DNA of 64,000 nucleotides. Source: Eumeta japonica. Lineage: Eukaryota; Arthropoda; Insecta; Lepidoptera; Psychidae. The position numbers and the translations under genes were made by a program. Under the pieces are notes generated by a model. It saw only the letters and a list, made by a program, of their open reading frames with translations. It did not search any database and was not told where the DNA came from. Below, piece after piece: positions 35,326-47,755 of the stretch. Location of the stretch: contig BGZK01001588.1 of the NCBI GenBank assembly GCA_005406025.1, positions 1 through 64,000 on the forward strand, written 5' to 3'. The number at the start of each line of letters is the position of its first letter. Position 1 is the stretch's first letter.

Positions 35326-36353
35326 TGAATTCTAGTATTGAAATGTATCTGTATTAATCGAGTATATTGTAATTTTATATTAATGGAAATTTTTTTTAGA
35401 ATTAATGTATTAGTTCAAGAGTTCCAAACTAGTGAGTCGCGCCTCCCAAGGGGGGCGTGGAGAGCTATCAAGAGGGGCGCAATGCGTTTGCATTTTTGAA
35501 AGAAAAAATAATTTGGCGCGTAAATTAAGCAATAAAATAATATTATTTACTATAATTATAATATATATCAATAAAAAAAACGTTTCGAATTTGTTTGAAG
35601 TTTATTTTGTATAATTTTGAATTAAAATAAATGTAAGTCCTTAAAATAATGTGCGTTTTTTTTCGTAATGTAAGATTGAAAGGGGGGCATGAAGATATTG
35701 CTAGAAATCCAGGGAGGCTCAACAAAAGAAAGGTTGGGAAACTCTGTACTAGTTCAATTCAATAGTACATACGGACGGCTGAAATCGGTGACAAACAGAA
35801 GTATTATGAAAAAATGCGTTCATTCAATTTCAGCTTTAGGTTAATCGAACTTTCTACTTTTCGAGTTTTCCAACGACAAAAATACGGAGGCTGTACTTTT
35901 AATTATAAAGATTATCTTTTTAAAATAATTTCAATTTGTTGTAATGTATAATGATTTAAACAGATTAATTGATAATATTACTCAAAATATGTTTAATTTC
36001 TTTCATACAAAAGAATCTTTATTTTTATTAAATAATAATTGAACCTATATTACCGTTTCAAGTGTTATACATGTATTTGTTCGTTAAATTATTGTTATAA
36101 AAAAAAGGTTTCATTCATTTTCACGCTATTGAAAAAAATCAAAGCAATATCACAAACATTACAAAAGCGATGAAGTGGCACAGAGAGTTTTAATTTTGTA
36201 ATTTCTGTTGTAATAGCGATAATTATATAATATTAAAATACATACAACATATCTCCTATCACATGTTCCATTGTGAGACTCAATAAGGAAATTTCATAAC
36301 GCATTCCCACCAAGCACAATGGTTCGTTACCAGCCTCGGCTCTATGGTGGTAA
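35326..36353. other. AT-rich stretch without gene
   Basis: Chance frames only. A 'gcctcccaaggggggcgtgg' block at 35440-35459 is GC-rich but unassigned. Confidence 0.55.
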
Positions 36354-36830
36354 GAAAAAAAAAATTGGTTGCCTGTAAAGTCGGTATACGGGCGAAAGTT
36401 TTACGTGACAACGACTTTGAATGGTAAAATCATTTTAATGTGAATATTCATTCGTATAGTAGGAAGAAGGATGAAATAATAGTAACAATTTAAAACATTT
36501 ATTTATACAAAGAATTATATTTAAAACATTAATTTATACAAAGAATCTCGCACTGAATTTCATATTAACAAAATTTTATTTTTACCTTTACACATACATA
36601 CGTATTTATATACAAATATACATACAATAACTTGCAATACATTTGCAAGCTATGCACTAATTCTCTAGTGCTGCGCGCGCGGCAGACCGATCATAGTTGA
36701 GTGGGAGAGAGACGCAAGGCATTCGGCGGGCCTCTCTCTCGTTCGGTGACTCATCGTAACGTTACCGAGCGTTACACTTTTTCATAAGTGACTCCCAGCC
36801 GCAACCTAATTTAAGACGTTGTCACGTCAA
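36354..36830 (-). mobile_element. Dispersed element 'A', minus-oriented copy (~477 bp)
   Basis: Reverse complement of the element at 22103-22575, end to end. It starts aaaattggttgcctgtaaag and ends ttaagacgttgtcacgtcaa. Clear differences are few, for example gtaacgttacgatg here against gtaacgtaacgatg in the other copy, and cacttatgaaaaagtg against cactttgaaaaagtg. High identity implies recent activity. No transposase frame. Confidence 0.88.
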
Positions 36831-37224
36831 AAAAAACCACTATTTTATAGTTGATTAAGTTTAACCTTGTACTGAATGCGGCCGGCGTTAGACAACTGTT
36901 TTTAAGTTGCCCCCAAGTAGGACTCAGTTGCCGTGATCATAATTTAAATCTTACAACCGTTTCTAATTTTAGATAAGAGGTGAGCGGAAGTGTTAAAAGA
37001 TATGAAAATTTCGGATTTTATTTGTTGAAGAACCAATGGGTTTCAATAAAAAAAACTAACGATTCTGTATAAGAAATTTGAAAGAACATTAAGTGGTTAG
37101 AGTGAAATAAGCGTCCTAGGGAATTTCATGTACACCAAATTTGGTGACTTATTAAAGATGAGCCAAATTTTAGCATCAAAAATAGACGAGCTGGCGTATG
37201 TTAGCCGAAAAAAATTGGTATACA

Positions 37225-37285
37225 CAGATCGTGTCCTGTGCAGGTCTGTGGCCTCTGCCTACCATTCTGGGAAAGAGAGGCGATC
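37225..37285 (+). mobile_element. LINE 3'-tail fragment (family L1a)
   Basis: cagatcgtgtcctgtgcagg, tctgtggcctctgcctaccattctgggaaagagaggcgat (in parts) is the last segment of the LINE tail also seen at 10.4, 42.3 and 48.7 kb. Confidence 0.55.
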
Positions 37286-37289
37286 TTAA

Positions 37290-37690
37290 AAAAACCAGCC
37301 AACTACGAGTCGGTTAAGCGTGAAAAGGGTTTCGTATTATATATTTGGATTAGCACTCGGTGAAATTGAGCAAAATGTACGTATTTTTTTTTCACGACTG
37401 TTTTGTGTTTCCAGTGGGAATTTAAAAACATGCATTTTTTATTTGCGTTTGCCTATAAAATTAAAATACAAGTTACGTTCTATTGTCTCAGTTTATTCCA
37501 AAATTTTAATATCAGTAGCTTCGATGATGAGGGAACATACACCTAATGGGATCACCTGACTTTATTTATGTAGTAAATTGTAAGACTCTTGGTAAAAAAT
37601 AGGCTATGGCAGACGACCGACGAACGGACAGATACACACGAGGATCATACGATAAAGGTTTCGTTGTTTCATTTAGGAACCCTAACAATG
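37290..37690. repeat. Dispersed 'gggttccgt' repeat, near full length
   Basis: Starts accagccaactacgagtcgg..aaagggtttcgtattata and ends gacgaacggacagatacaca..aaaggtttcgttgtttcatttaggaaccct. It is framed like the copies at 11.57 and 51.62 kb. It lies immediately 3' of a LINE tail, so the two may form a composite. Confidence 0.55.
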
Positions 37691-39414
37691 TAGCGAGAAT
37701 ACCGTAAGGGTTCGGTCGTATCCTCGCGTGCACGGAACCCCGACATAGTTACGACATCTATCGATAGGAAGGAAGAAACAAATAAAAAAATGTGGCCATC
37801 ACGCGCACGCCTACGCCAGCGCCAGCGGCCGTGGTGGCCCGCATCGGAATCGACGGTCACGGGCAGTAAGTATAAGTAAGTAAGCAGTAAGTATTGGCAG
37901 AAATAGTTTTAGTATTGGCATGCGCCGAAATAGAGAAGCATACAACTACTCCCGCGTCGACGAAATGACCAAACGTCGTTGGCTTTTCGATAGGCGAAGC
38001 ATACGTTATTGGCTTCTCCGCCGTATAAATGTTCACCGCGTGTCCTTATTCTTTCTCTTTCTGTCGCCAACGAGTGTTCTCGTTCTTTCTCTTTTCTTTC
38101 TCTTCCGTTAAGTAATAACAGTGTCATTGAAAATTGCATCTAAAAAAGATAAAAATAAGGTCCTTTGTAAGAGATTTATTTGGTTTGAAAATATCTCGTA
38201 TATTCTCATTTACATTTGTGCGAGTTGTGTGACGGGAATAAACATAAATTTGTTCGACTTTAGTATAGTTGTATGATTTTCTATTTCGATGTCAGCACGG
38301 CTCAACATCGGATTGTAGGCCACGTCGTCCAATGCGCACGCTCGATCGGATAACGTTGAGTGATAAATATGAGGTTGTTTACTATTTTTTTTTTCAAATA
38401 TCATTGTATTTAAAGCTTTTTTATTTGAGCGAGAGAGTACTGAAAGCATTTTTTTTGATAACTTTAAAAATACCAGAATAATGACATTTTTAAATTACTA
38501 AATAGACAGAAAAAAAACACTAGTATCCACTGACGTCATTGTTTACTAGCGCCATATAGAATAATGTTAAAGGCTTCTTTGCAAGAAAGGGATGGCATCC
38601 AATTTTTGATGACATATTTTTCTGCTCTTTTACCCGATATTATTTAATTTTTAGTAATCATATCAACTCGGCTTACATAATTCATCATGTGTATTTATTG
38701 TTTGAAAATAGGCAGCTTTTTCCGTAGGAAGTTATCATAATGTCAAGTGATAAATGAAAGAACGCCAAGCAAAGCCAGTTTGTTCAGGTACCAATATCAG
38801 AATCGTAATGACTGGCTTAATAACTACTGAAGCCTAAGTTAAATGAATAGAAAACTCACAGGCTGGTACAGAGCAAGAGATATTCTCTACGAATTTTCAT
38901 GTAAACAGTGTTTTTAATATAAAAATATGTAATAGGCTTTGTTTAAATACGGTGTGTGTGAATTAATATCTTACAACACGTTCAAACACCTGTTCTAACA
39001 CAAATTACAATGAACAGAGAATACAAAAAATATGTATTGTAACGAGTGGTACCACATCCAAGTGGTAGAGTGTTCCCTTCAAGCCAGACAGATAAGCCAC
39101 ATTGGCAGGTTTAGCCCCATAAAACCAATCTAGCGCAGATCCTTAGTCAATATTTACATGAATAGTTGTTTATGTGTCACCCGAATTCAAATAGATTTAT
39201 TTTACTTTGCATCAGCGAATGAAATAGCTGTGGCATTGTTGATTGGTTTTGATGTTTAAGACCGAGTGTATACGTACCAAAAGTATAAGGAACCAAAAAA
39301 CGAACCAAACACAATACAGAAGTTTGTTAGTTTCTACAATTCATTAATATTCTCATACCTTGTAACATTATTTTAATGTTAGCAAAAAAAAAAAATATAT
39401 GTAACGTTGCTTTG
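37691..39414. other. Stretch without recognised gene
   Basis: Contains a pyrimidine-rich block (38045-38110, tctttctcttt-like) and a TGACGT(C)A site near 38531. The minus frame 37909-38139 is the complement of the pyrimidine tract and is not a gene. Confidence 0.5.
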
Positions 39415-39600
39415 TATTATTTAAAAATGTCGCCGCGTTGGCGACAGTGTTGCGGTTAAACTAGGCCAGCGTCAAGGGCTGAAGGTTCAAGTCGAGCCCT
39501 AATAAATGATGAGATGGTACGCTTCAGAAGTCAATAACTTAATCCCAACACAGCAACGCCACAGAAATCCGTATCGTTACTGTTAAATCGACTGTCAAAT
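39415..39600 (+). mobile_element. tRNA-derived SINE
   Basis: A-box-like tgttgcggttaaactag (39448 onward) and B box ggttcaagtcg (39484-39494) at tRNA spacing, then a tail containing aatgatgagatgg. It is preceded by gtcgccgcgttggcgac, a 7-bp hairpin. Confidence 0.55.
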
Positions 39601-40002
39601 GGTAGTCGATCTCATCGAACTTTTGCATTTTTGGATTTGTTTTTCTGATTTAGAAAACATTCCTAGACAATGGATAGATAACTCTATAGTTAAGAGATAT
39701 ATAGTTCTATACGAGTTGATAAGTCTAGATAATTCTCCAAATAGATAACTTTATGGATAAGATAAGATAAATAACTCCATGCGGGTCTAAAGTAGATGTT
39801 GTACAAAGCTTGGCGAGCTCTTCATGAGTCAGCATCACACCTAAGTGTTTGTTCTAGTGTGTACTGTCGAGAGATCTCAACAAGAGACGCTTCTGAGCGT
39901 CGTCCACATCCACTGTGATGAGAATAAATTTAGTCTTGTTTAGTCGATCTGAATGATTCATATCGGAACTTTGAGTGTGTTGAAAAATGTAAACGTTAAC
40001 CT
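39601..40002. other. AT-rich stretch without gene
   Basis: Contains loosely repeated 'agataactctat' and 'agataaataactcc' units (39675-39780) but no gene. Confidence 0.5.
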
Positions 40003-40960
40003 TTTTAGGGTCCCGTAGCCAAAGGAAAAAATGAAAGTCATCATAGTTTCGTCTTGTCCGTTTGTATGTATGATATTATTATTTATAACTAAGCCATTTT
40101 TTCATAGATTATGATGAAATTTTTCGGGCAGGAGTCTCGTGTGAACAGTCACATGATTATGTTTAAAATTATGAAAAAAAAATTGGAACAGCTACCCATA
40201 CATAAAAACAAGAGATGTAATTTTTTTCACGCCTTGCAGTGCGTGGGCGTCCGTGAACAGGTATTTAAAGACGTGTCAAAAGTTCTACACTTTTTGGTTT
40301 ATTAGCTGCCAAAGATGTTAAGAATTGAGCCTAAGCCTAAGGCTGAGACTTTATAAATAAATTTAACGGAAATTATTATTAATAAAATCTAATCAAAACT
40401 AAGCGAATCTAATCGTCTTTTAATGTCAAACTGTAAAATATTTCCAAAAATTTACAGGAGTGCGTATTGAACGCAATAAATTCTGTGTTTTGTAAAAATC
40501 CAATCTCCACACATATGTACGAGTCCTTATCGGGTTATGTAAGGTCGGGCGATAAGTTTTACGTAAGCTGATGTCACTCCCGCGAATCGACGGCAGAGGT
40601 CGCTCTGTACGTTTGACGTCGTAAAGCCTTGAGGCAGCTCGTGAACACTTAGAACGCACTCTAGGATTCCGGGTTTGACATTTTGGCCAGAATAATGTCA
40701 TATATGTGAAAATAAATTGGATAAAGTATCCGATTTATCGCTATTAATCGTGACTCTGATGGATACAATTTGGGTACCTATTTTAGTCTCTGACGGGGTA
40801 CAGCCACGCTACCTTCAACTAGACTGCAACACGAAAATATGCCGGCTGGATGGCGACTTGAATACTGACGTGAAGTTCCATCTGGCGAACGAGAGTTCCG
40901 GGGGCGCACTTCGTCCCCATCGACCCGCCTCCCCCATAGTCAGCTGTCCTATTCCTTCCT
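40003..40960. other. Mixed stretch with unassigned GC-richer block
   Basis: A partial gggttccgt-type block at 40003-40120 (gggtcccgtagccaaaggaa) precedes chance frames. The block 40540-40960 is GC-richer and open on both strands (91 codons minus 40701-40426; 81 codons plus 40717-40962). No protein motif is recognisable. Confidence 0.4.
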
Positions 40961-40962
40961 AA

Positions 40963-41035
40963 AAGGCCGGCAAGAGACTAGTGACTCCGTTAAGGTCGCT
41001 AGTGTCCATGGGCCACAATCTTTTTATTTCCAATT
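40963..41035 (-). repeat. Inverse copy of the 'ccatggacac' repeat
   Basis: ggccggcaagagactagtga..gctagtgtccatgggcc is the reverse complement of the family core (gcccatggacac .. gttgccggcc) seen at 55.7 kb. Confidence 0.55.
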
Positions 41036-41360
41036 GATGGGCTGTTAACCTAAGGAGTTAGGCCCGTCCGCGCCTACAATATTGTGGAGTTCAAATCCGC
41101 GTTTTTCGTGTTCGCACGTACGACCTAAGACATGCCTTTGACGCGTCACAATGCGGCGTCCGACCTCTCGTCTATCAACGATCTGTCACAACAGAAGCGT
41201 GCCCATCCCAGAAGGCATGTAGGTCGTGAACATAATATTCAACAAGCGTTACGTCACGTCACTACACACGCGGCCGCGTTGTCGCCGGCCTCGGCGCAAG
41301 GTTATTCCGTCGAACAGATTAGCTTGTACCCTCTAAGAAATCTATTGCACGACTCATAAT
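41036..41360 (+). other. Unassigned GC-rich block with a 75-codon frame
   Basis: A tRNA-like piece (gttaacctaagg..gtggagttcaaatccgc, 41042-41100) may be a SINE head. The frame 41132-41359 that follows has no motif. The CpG content is above the flanks. I cannot tell whether any of it is transcribed. Confidence 0.25.
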
Positions 41361-42155
41361 GCGAAGCATTAAGAAGTGCTCTACGAACGAATAATTTTTT
41401 CCTCAATTTCGTAACTTTTTCATCAATAACACGATTAATAATTCATGTAATTTTATTAACCTGTGCACTATTTGATAGATAATTTAATGAAGATTAATTC
41501 TATCACTGGTTCAAATCGATTTAACATAATACAATTAGAAAAACTATCAAAATAGTCAAAAGAAATTTCCTGTCAATCAACACTTTTTCGTTCCGGACAC
41601 GATAGCGAGCGTAAAATTCACTAATTTGATCCATTTTTTAATAGCTTGAGATCCACTGTCCGGAGATTGGTATTGAAAATGGTTAACTTGATTTGTGTCG
41701 TTTAATAGTTATTAACAAAAACGAATGAACATAATGAGTCGTGCACTTTTGGATTTTCCAAATATTTGGGATTCGCGTAAATATTCTTCGATTCCGTTAT
41801 ACCGTCAACGAGATGGTAGAACGAGGGCTTAGGATAAGGAAAATAAAAAACGGATGGCTCCAGTTTTGTTCTAAAGTGATCATTTATTTCAATAATCAAT
41901 AATAAATAATCATATAAAAAATAAATATTATTACTGTCTTCTCTGGGAAAAAGAGATAAAAATCTGAATTTTACTTGTTTGAAAGTAAGGTTAAATAAGA
42001 TGTATAGTTGTGTGCTAAGTGTAAAATTAAATTTTGTGACTAATTAGACTAGTGTACATTTGTTTCTAGTAGAAGACGGTATGTTAGGGTACTTTTGCCA
42101 TCTCGATGAATGTAAACTGACAAAATTAATTTATATGGCCAATGTATGTTACGAT
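41361..42155. other. AT-rich stretch without gene
   Basis: No feature recognised. Confidence 0.55.
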
Positions 42156-42345
42156 AAGGTCGGCAGGGGTCGCCCTAGAAAATTCTAAAATGGTGGCATG
42201 TCAAAGAGGGCTAAAATTTAGGCACCCGAAACCGACGATCTTGAATGAAAAGGTTAATGGATTTCAGTGAAGCGAGAGAAGTGTGCAAAGTACCTTGTGG
42301 AAATCTATGGTCTCTGCCCACCATACAGGGCAATAGATGTGTGCT
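42156..42345 (+). mobile_element. LINE 3'-end fragment (family L1a)
   Basis: aaggtcggcaggggtcgccc, gcacccgaaaccgacgatct, gtgaagcgagagaagtgtgc and atctatggtctctgcccacc occur in family order. It is the best preserved of the three plus-strand copies. Confidence 0.72.
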
Positions 42346-42594
42346 GATATTGAGTATCATGGCCAAATTGATGGTTGACAAATAACAAGATTATTGAAAA
42401 AAAAGTAGAAAATAATTCAGACGCATAAGAACAAACATACATCTACTGAAAGGTCCAAGATGAGTGGTGGGAGCTCGGCCGCAAAAGCGGCACCTTTTGG
42501 CAAAACAGCACCTGATTTGGTAAATCGGGGGTCGAAAATGTAATTTTTTAGTCAAATGACACCTGATTCGAATATTAAATATGGACCGATTGGT

Positions 42595-42725
42595 TAGAGT
42601 TTTAAATTTAAGTTAAATCAAAGCACTTTGATAGCGCTTCGGCGATAAGTACGCCGCTTTCAGACTAGGAGGTGCTGAGTGCGATCCTAAACAGAGGTGA
42701 ATTAGCCGATGAAATTTTTAATTTG
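42595..42725 (+). mobile_element. tRNA-derived SINE head
   Basis: gcgcttcggcgataagtacg..ccgctttcagactaggaggtgc leads into the B box gagtgcgatcc (42677-42687) and gaattagccgatgaaatttt. The GC-rich 42745-42900 block after it (cgtcggcacgccgacgcgc, gcgcggggggctt) may be part of the same or another element. Confidence 0.5.
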
Positions 42726-42943
42726 AATCAGATCATACTAGACGACCTGTGCCTCGGGGAGCACGCCAAGCCAACGATGGTGATGGTCGTCGGCACGCCG
42801 ACGCGCACTGGGCCCGCGCGGGGGGCTTAAAGTCCGGCAAACCTCGACATGAATTAAAAGACTGTGGGCGCAGGTGACGCCGCCGGGATGGTGACGTGAT
42901 ATAGCAATGCCTCAGATGGCACTTTAGATCGTGAAATCAAATG

Positions 42944-43440
42944 AAATCAAAAATATCTTTATTTCGTAGGTAATAGAAATTACACTTGAAATACGTCATA
43001 AGCGACTGTTTTCGTGATTAACATTACCACTCATTCCAAATAGTGAATCACCTTGAGGAGAACGGGCAAGAAACTCAAGGTTTGCTCTTTTTACTCATCT
43101 ATACAGAATATTGAATAATTAACAATTTAGTACAATACTCAATTTAGTACAATACTTAGAAGTAATGTGAAACATCCTGATAGCCGAGCAGTTCAATCCC
43201 ATGGGTTTTTTTCATTAAGATATTCAGACACGGTATAATAGCCCTTGCCATACAACTTTCTTTTCATCAAATGTTTAAATTAATAAAATGGCAATTTTGA
43301 ATTTCAGCTGGGACCTTATTATAAAAGCGCACATATTGCCCCTTAAGCGATTTATTAACTTTGCTTAGACGGGTTTTATGAGTAGCAAGATAAAATCCGT
43401 CGGTCCCTGATGTCCGTAATATAATAATAATAATTTATTT
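42944..43440 (-). mobile_element. LINE 3'-terminal region (uninterrupted copy)
   Basis: gaaatcaaaaatatctttat..cacttgaaatacgtcat to about 43440. It is homologous to 16339-17345 minus that copy's 534-bp insertion. Shared landmarks are 'gggcaagaaactcaagg', 'cccatgggttttttt', 'ggaccttattataaaagcgcacat' and 'gatttattaacttt'. Without coding capacity. Orientation is inferred from the tail. Confidence 0.6.
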
Positions 43441-46199
43441 AATAAACAATGACAATCACGATAACTTTTTCCGATGGCTGTTCAAAATGAAAACTTAAAC
43501 ATTATTATGAAAAACAGGGTTAGCATCATTCCCGGAAACTATACGCCAGGAAAAAAAAAAACTTAAGTTATTTATACACACGTTACACTAGCTTAAACAT
43601 CATTTGAGCGGGGAGTCGTAGGTTTGTCTTCTAGCCACACACCAGGCATTGCCTGTCCTGTCCTGGCATGACCTAATAAACGGAAACTAGTTCAAAGTTA
43701 CAATACCGGCAACAGGCGCATGAATATACGAAAAAAAAAATAGATAAATAAAATATTAGAAAAAAAAAACAAATAATAATAATAAATGATATGTAAAAAG
43801 GGAAAAATTCAAAGTAGTATGTCGATATCCATTATGGGAAACAACAGATATTAACAGTCGTAAATCCCTCAATCTCAAAGGAAAGTTTGCGGGACGGCGA
43901 ACCTCAACATCGCTTATAAAAAAAACATAACCACACAAATAAGGAACTTCTAACACCTTCATTTCGCTTATTGGCAACCCACACGTACGAATATTGATGT
44001 CCATCTTGAGATCGGTTGGGCAATCACTGAGACTACTTATAGGCAAATTGACGGGATTGGTCGGATATAAAAAAAAACAAAAGCCAATAGCTCGTGGAGA
44101 TTAAGCGAGCGTTTCGCAATCGCTTTTATAAGCGTTATAAATACAGAACGACAAAAATTAACTCAGCCATTCGCCGTATAGCCAAATACGAGGAGTGGTG
44201 TCTGTGAGCGGGGCAGTCGCTCCTTATAAAAATCTATGTGGGAGTTTGATACTTTTACTAACGAGTGTCAACTAGGCGGACTCGCGCCAATATTTCGCAC
44301 AAAACATGTATAATAATTTTTCATTAGTTCTTAATGTTTATTACTTTTTTTCCACTCGCTTATATTACGTTTAAAAACGCGGAGGCGGATGAGGAACAGT
44401 TGTTTTTGAAGTTTTTGACACTTTTTTTGGGAATTAGATTTTATGAAACGAATAAAATAGATAAATACAAATGTGTATATAGGTTTTAAGCTGTGAGAGA
44501 ATGAGTTAGAATGCGTTCCTGTATAGTTTCCCCATCCTGCGTCTCCTCTATACGCGATGGTTCGGAGAGGTCTACATCCCCACTGCTCCACCGCCGTCTA
44601 CGGACCCGCACACGGACTCCGCACACCATAGAGACTAGACTCCATGCTGTATACTGTATTTTATATTCGAATCGAACAATATCTATCTTTACTAAAATGT
44701 TACTTTAAGTAATAAAACAATTCTCGATCAATCGCACTACCCCCTCTCTCTGTTCACCGCCTCCATAGAGTATTCATTTCATTGTCTTAAAAATTAATCA
44801 GAATACTAAGTTCCACTCATACCGCGTGGGAACTCACACTCTTATATATTTTGTATTTTAGAGAGACTATGTAGTGGCGCATGACAAAAGTCGAGTCGTA
44901 GCGCCGCTGCGGAAATTTCTAAAACTATTTTGCGATAAAAAAATCGATAATTAACTCGTTAACGATTGACTGATAATGCTAACAACCGTCTACAGGGTGA
45001 TATAAAATTCAAGTGTAACGTCTGTGTGGTTTATTTTAGAAAGGGATGCAAATATTCCGAGTTTATTGTAATTATATACATATACTAACTGAATCGGCAG
45101 ACTTTATTTTGTCATTTTTATATCAGGTACATATAAATAAATTGAATTTTATTCCTATTTTCAATAATATATGAAAGTTCTTATTTTGTGTAACAAATTA
45201 ACGTATTAATCACATTTACAGTAATGAAATGAATTTAACGTATTTTTAAATCATTTATAGTTATCATATATTATCGATCTTCACCATCATGCTTATATTC
45301 GGTATAACAATACTTCACAACAAATAAATAAAACAAATAAGATAGAGCTAAAACCTTCTTCATAAAATAATATATACACGCCAATTTTCACAGTGACCGG
45401 TCGAACGATGCTGGAGTTTTGCGACAACATTCATACAGACATTCATTTTATGTGTATATAGATGAGAGGTATATCCTCCCTCAATCTCTATTTCAGATTG
45501 AGGGATTCGGACCGCAAGCCCGCCACTACGGCTCGGAGAGGGTGCGGGGCGGGGACTGCTAACGACCTTTATCACAAAAGCGGTCGACGAATGCACAAGA
45601 AAACGCACTTTTGACCACTATACCAATATCCGGACTAATTTTATTAGCTATTTGTTAAATATCGATTGCACCGAATATTCCCACGCGGCTAGCCAGCTAA
45701 CATGCATGCTTCATGAAATGAAACTGAAAACTTCATTCTAGCTTAGATTCGGCCTGAGGAAGTTGTTTTGTGAAACAGTAATCATGTGACCAGCGACCGC
45801 CCGCGCCCACGACGCCCGTGCGATCGCGGCAGCGAACAGACTGTTCTAACCTTCTAAAATTCTGAAATCTACGCTATGTGCATAGTATAGATTTTAGAAC
45901 GGTGAAAGTATTTTGAAATAATTTCATAAGTTTTTGAATACCTTATTTACACCGTTCAGTTGTATGGACTCTTTCAATGTCTCCATTTACAATATTGTGT
46001 AATGAGAGAGAGATTTGTCAATTTAAATATTTTCAATATTACAAAATTTTATAATTACGGCAGCTAGAGGAATTTAAACGTTATAAATATATTTACCGTA
46101 AATTAGTGGATTCCAAGTAAGGTAATTATTATATTTTCATACAATATTGCAAGAATGAAACATTTACGGGTCGCTTTAGTAACTGTCCATCTTTTATTA
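43441..46199. other. AT-rich stretch without recognised gene
   Basis: The largest frames are minus 44046-43756 (96 codons) and minus 45608-45360 (82 codons); neither has a motif I recognise. A perfect 11-bp hairpin tccctcaatct/agattgaggga lies at about 45477-45505. A GC-rich patch lies at 45790-45835. Confidence 0.5.
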
Positions 46200-46368
46200 T
46201 TATTATAATAAATTCACGCCTATATCCCAGAAGAATAGACAGAGACCACAAATCTTCATATGATACAATCCCCGCATATCTCTTTCTTTCCGCTGACATA
46301 CATCAATACTTTGATGCAAGCCCGTCGGTTTTGGATGCTTCAAATTTAGCCCTTTTTGACATGCACTG

Positions 46369-46380
46369 AATTGATCTATA
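46369..46380 (+). repeat. 12-bp target-site duplication of nested LINE (left)
   Basis: aattgatctata, identical to 46796-46807. Confidence 0.88.
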
Positions 46381-46795
46381 CAACATGGAGAGAAGCATGC
46401 TAAACATAAAGTTAAAGAACAGGTGGACGACTTCAAGAATAAGGAAACAAAAACAAAGGTGAGCGATGTTCTACAAAAAAATAAGAAAACTTAAATGGAA
46501 CTGAACCGGTCGTATCATGAGGACCCTTAAAGGAAAATGGACGAAAAATGTAATAGAATGGTATCCTGGAAATGTAAAGAGACAAAAGGGACGATGATTT
46601 ACCAAAAGGATGGAGAAGGTCAGCTCGGGACAGAGTGGAGTGGAAGAAGCTAGGGGAGCCTCTGCCGAAGACCTGACCAACAAAATGGTTAATGATCAAT
46701 ATTATTCGGATCTAGAGTAAAAATTACCAAAACATTATTGTTACGCTAATTTAGTATGTATCAAGTAGGTCAGTGAATAAAGGCTTTATTTATTA
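46381..46795 (+). mobile_element. 5'-truncated RTE-like LINE nested in another LINE
   Basis: 415-bp insert bounded by the perfect 12-bp direct repeat aattgatctata (46369-46380 and 46796-46807). The plus-strand translation shows the C-terminal end of an RTE-type ORF: MERSMLNIKLKNRW near the left end, then a LKWN..GRIMR stretch, a GKWTKNVIEW stretch, and SARDRVEWKKLGE near the right end. These follow the order of the family's 'ERS+L.++L+++.R', 'LKW.WAGH+.R', 'W...V..W.P' and 'W.R.A.DR..W+.LGEA' blocks. Internal stops and frame changes show decay. The 3' end has aataaaggctttatttatta, a polyadenylation-like tail. Confidence 0.82.
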
Positions 46796-46807
46796 AATTG
46801 ATCTATA
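46796..46807 (+). repeat. 12-bp target-site duplication of nested LINE (right)
   Basis: aattgatctata, identical to 46369-46380, directly after the insert's A/T-rich 3' end. Confidence 0.88.
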
Positions 46808-47110
46808 TAAGATTTTATAGGGCGACCTTCCCATCACACTTATTCACTCTTCGTATTTCTTTCGTCAGTCTACTTTAATTCATTCTTTCCAGAGGCCAAA
46901 CCACCACAACCTCTTTCTACTCTAGTCACTACATCTTCCTTCACAGCACACCGCTCTCTCACCTCACTGTTTCTATATCTATCTTTCCGAGACACTCCAC
47001 ACGTACTACGCAGCGATCGCATCTCCACTTAATTGATCCTTCTTTCATTTTTCTTCCGCTACACCCAACTTCCATTACGTGTAAGGCCTAGGTCTGCCTG
47101 TAGTACCGTT

Positions 47111-47755
47111 TCAGAAGCACTAGCTATTGAACAACGACTATTAAAGAATCATTCAAATTGGCTTCAGTAAATTGGGCCATAATCTAATATGGCAAAACTA
47201 ATCGTACGAGTTCCACTGGCACATGTCCGACTATTTTACATGCAGAAATTCTATAAACATAATTGTCATAATGCAAAAACCACATGCAGATTTAAAAACG
47301 CGTATTATATCGATCTATGTAAATGAAACAACTCTGCTTATTTGTAAGATTTTCTCATTTCTAGAATTTTTTGGTTTAGACTAGTTATGTCTGAGACTTT
47401 GTATGCGTTGAGTTTGTTCTTGAAAATCAACTAATTATGATAAAATAAAGCTTCTATGTTGGCTTAAACCAAGCTCAACTTTTACCGACAGTGTTAGAAG
47501 TTAGCGTATTCCAGAGAGAAGGAGACAGAAGCGGTTTTCACAAAGTCTTATAATATTCCATCACCCTTCCTACTTCGCCCAGCGTCAGTTTTTATGGTAA
47601 TCAACATCCTTGTAAAAACACGACGGTCTTACAGTTTTTCTGTTTGTATAGATAGAGAGATGAAGTCTCGCGTGTTCTACATTAGAACAAGGCGGGTGGG
47701 GGATTGTCAGCAATCGTTATCATCTATGCGGTCTCAACGTCCACAACCGGTGGCT
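47111..47755. other. Stretch without recognised gene
   Basis: No feature recognised. Confidence 0.5.

Larger units (their letters stand above)
46200..47110 (-). mobile_element. Degraded LINE split by a nested insertion
   Basis: Read on the minus strand, 47110-46808 holds a decayed end of a LINE open reading frame (RSLRSTCGVSRKDRYRNSE.. then a V.RVERG stretch), as in lepidopteran non-LTR retrotransposons. The 3' tail of the same family follows at 46355-46200: gcttgcatcaaag, cggaaagaaagagatatgcg, ggtctctgtctattcttctggg. The two halves are collinear and are separated by the insert 46381-46795 with a 12-bp duplication. Stop codons interrupt the frame, so the element is inactive. Confidence 0.75.

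Noticed and set aside
39030..39110. Possible tRNA gene
   Set aside because: It has a tRNA-like A-box stretch but no convincing B box, anticodon loop or cloverleaf.
41042..41100. Possible tRNA gene
   Set aside because: B-box-like ttcaaatcc is present, but the acceptor stem does not pair; a SINE head is more likely.
46433..46699. 88- and 70-codon minus frames
   Set aside because: Antisense shadows of the nested RTE-like fragment, whose plus-strand translation carries the recognisable family blocks.
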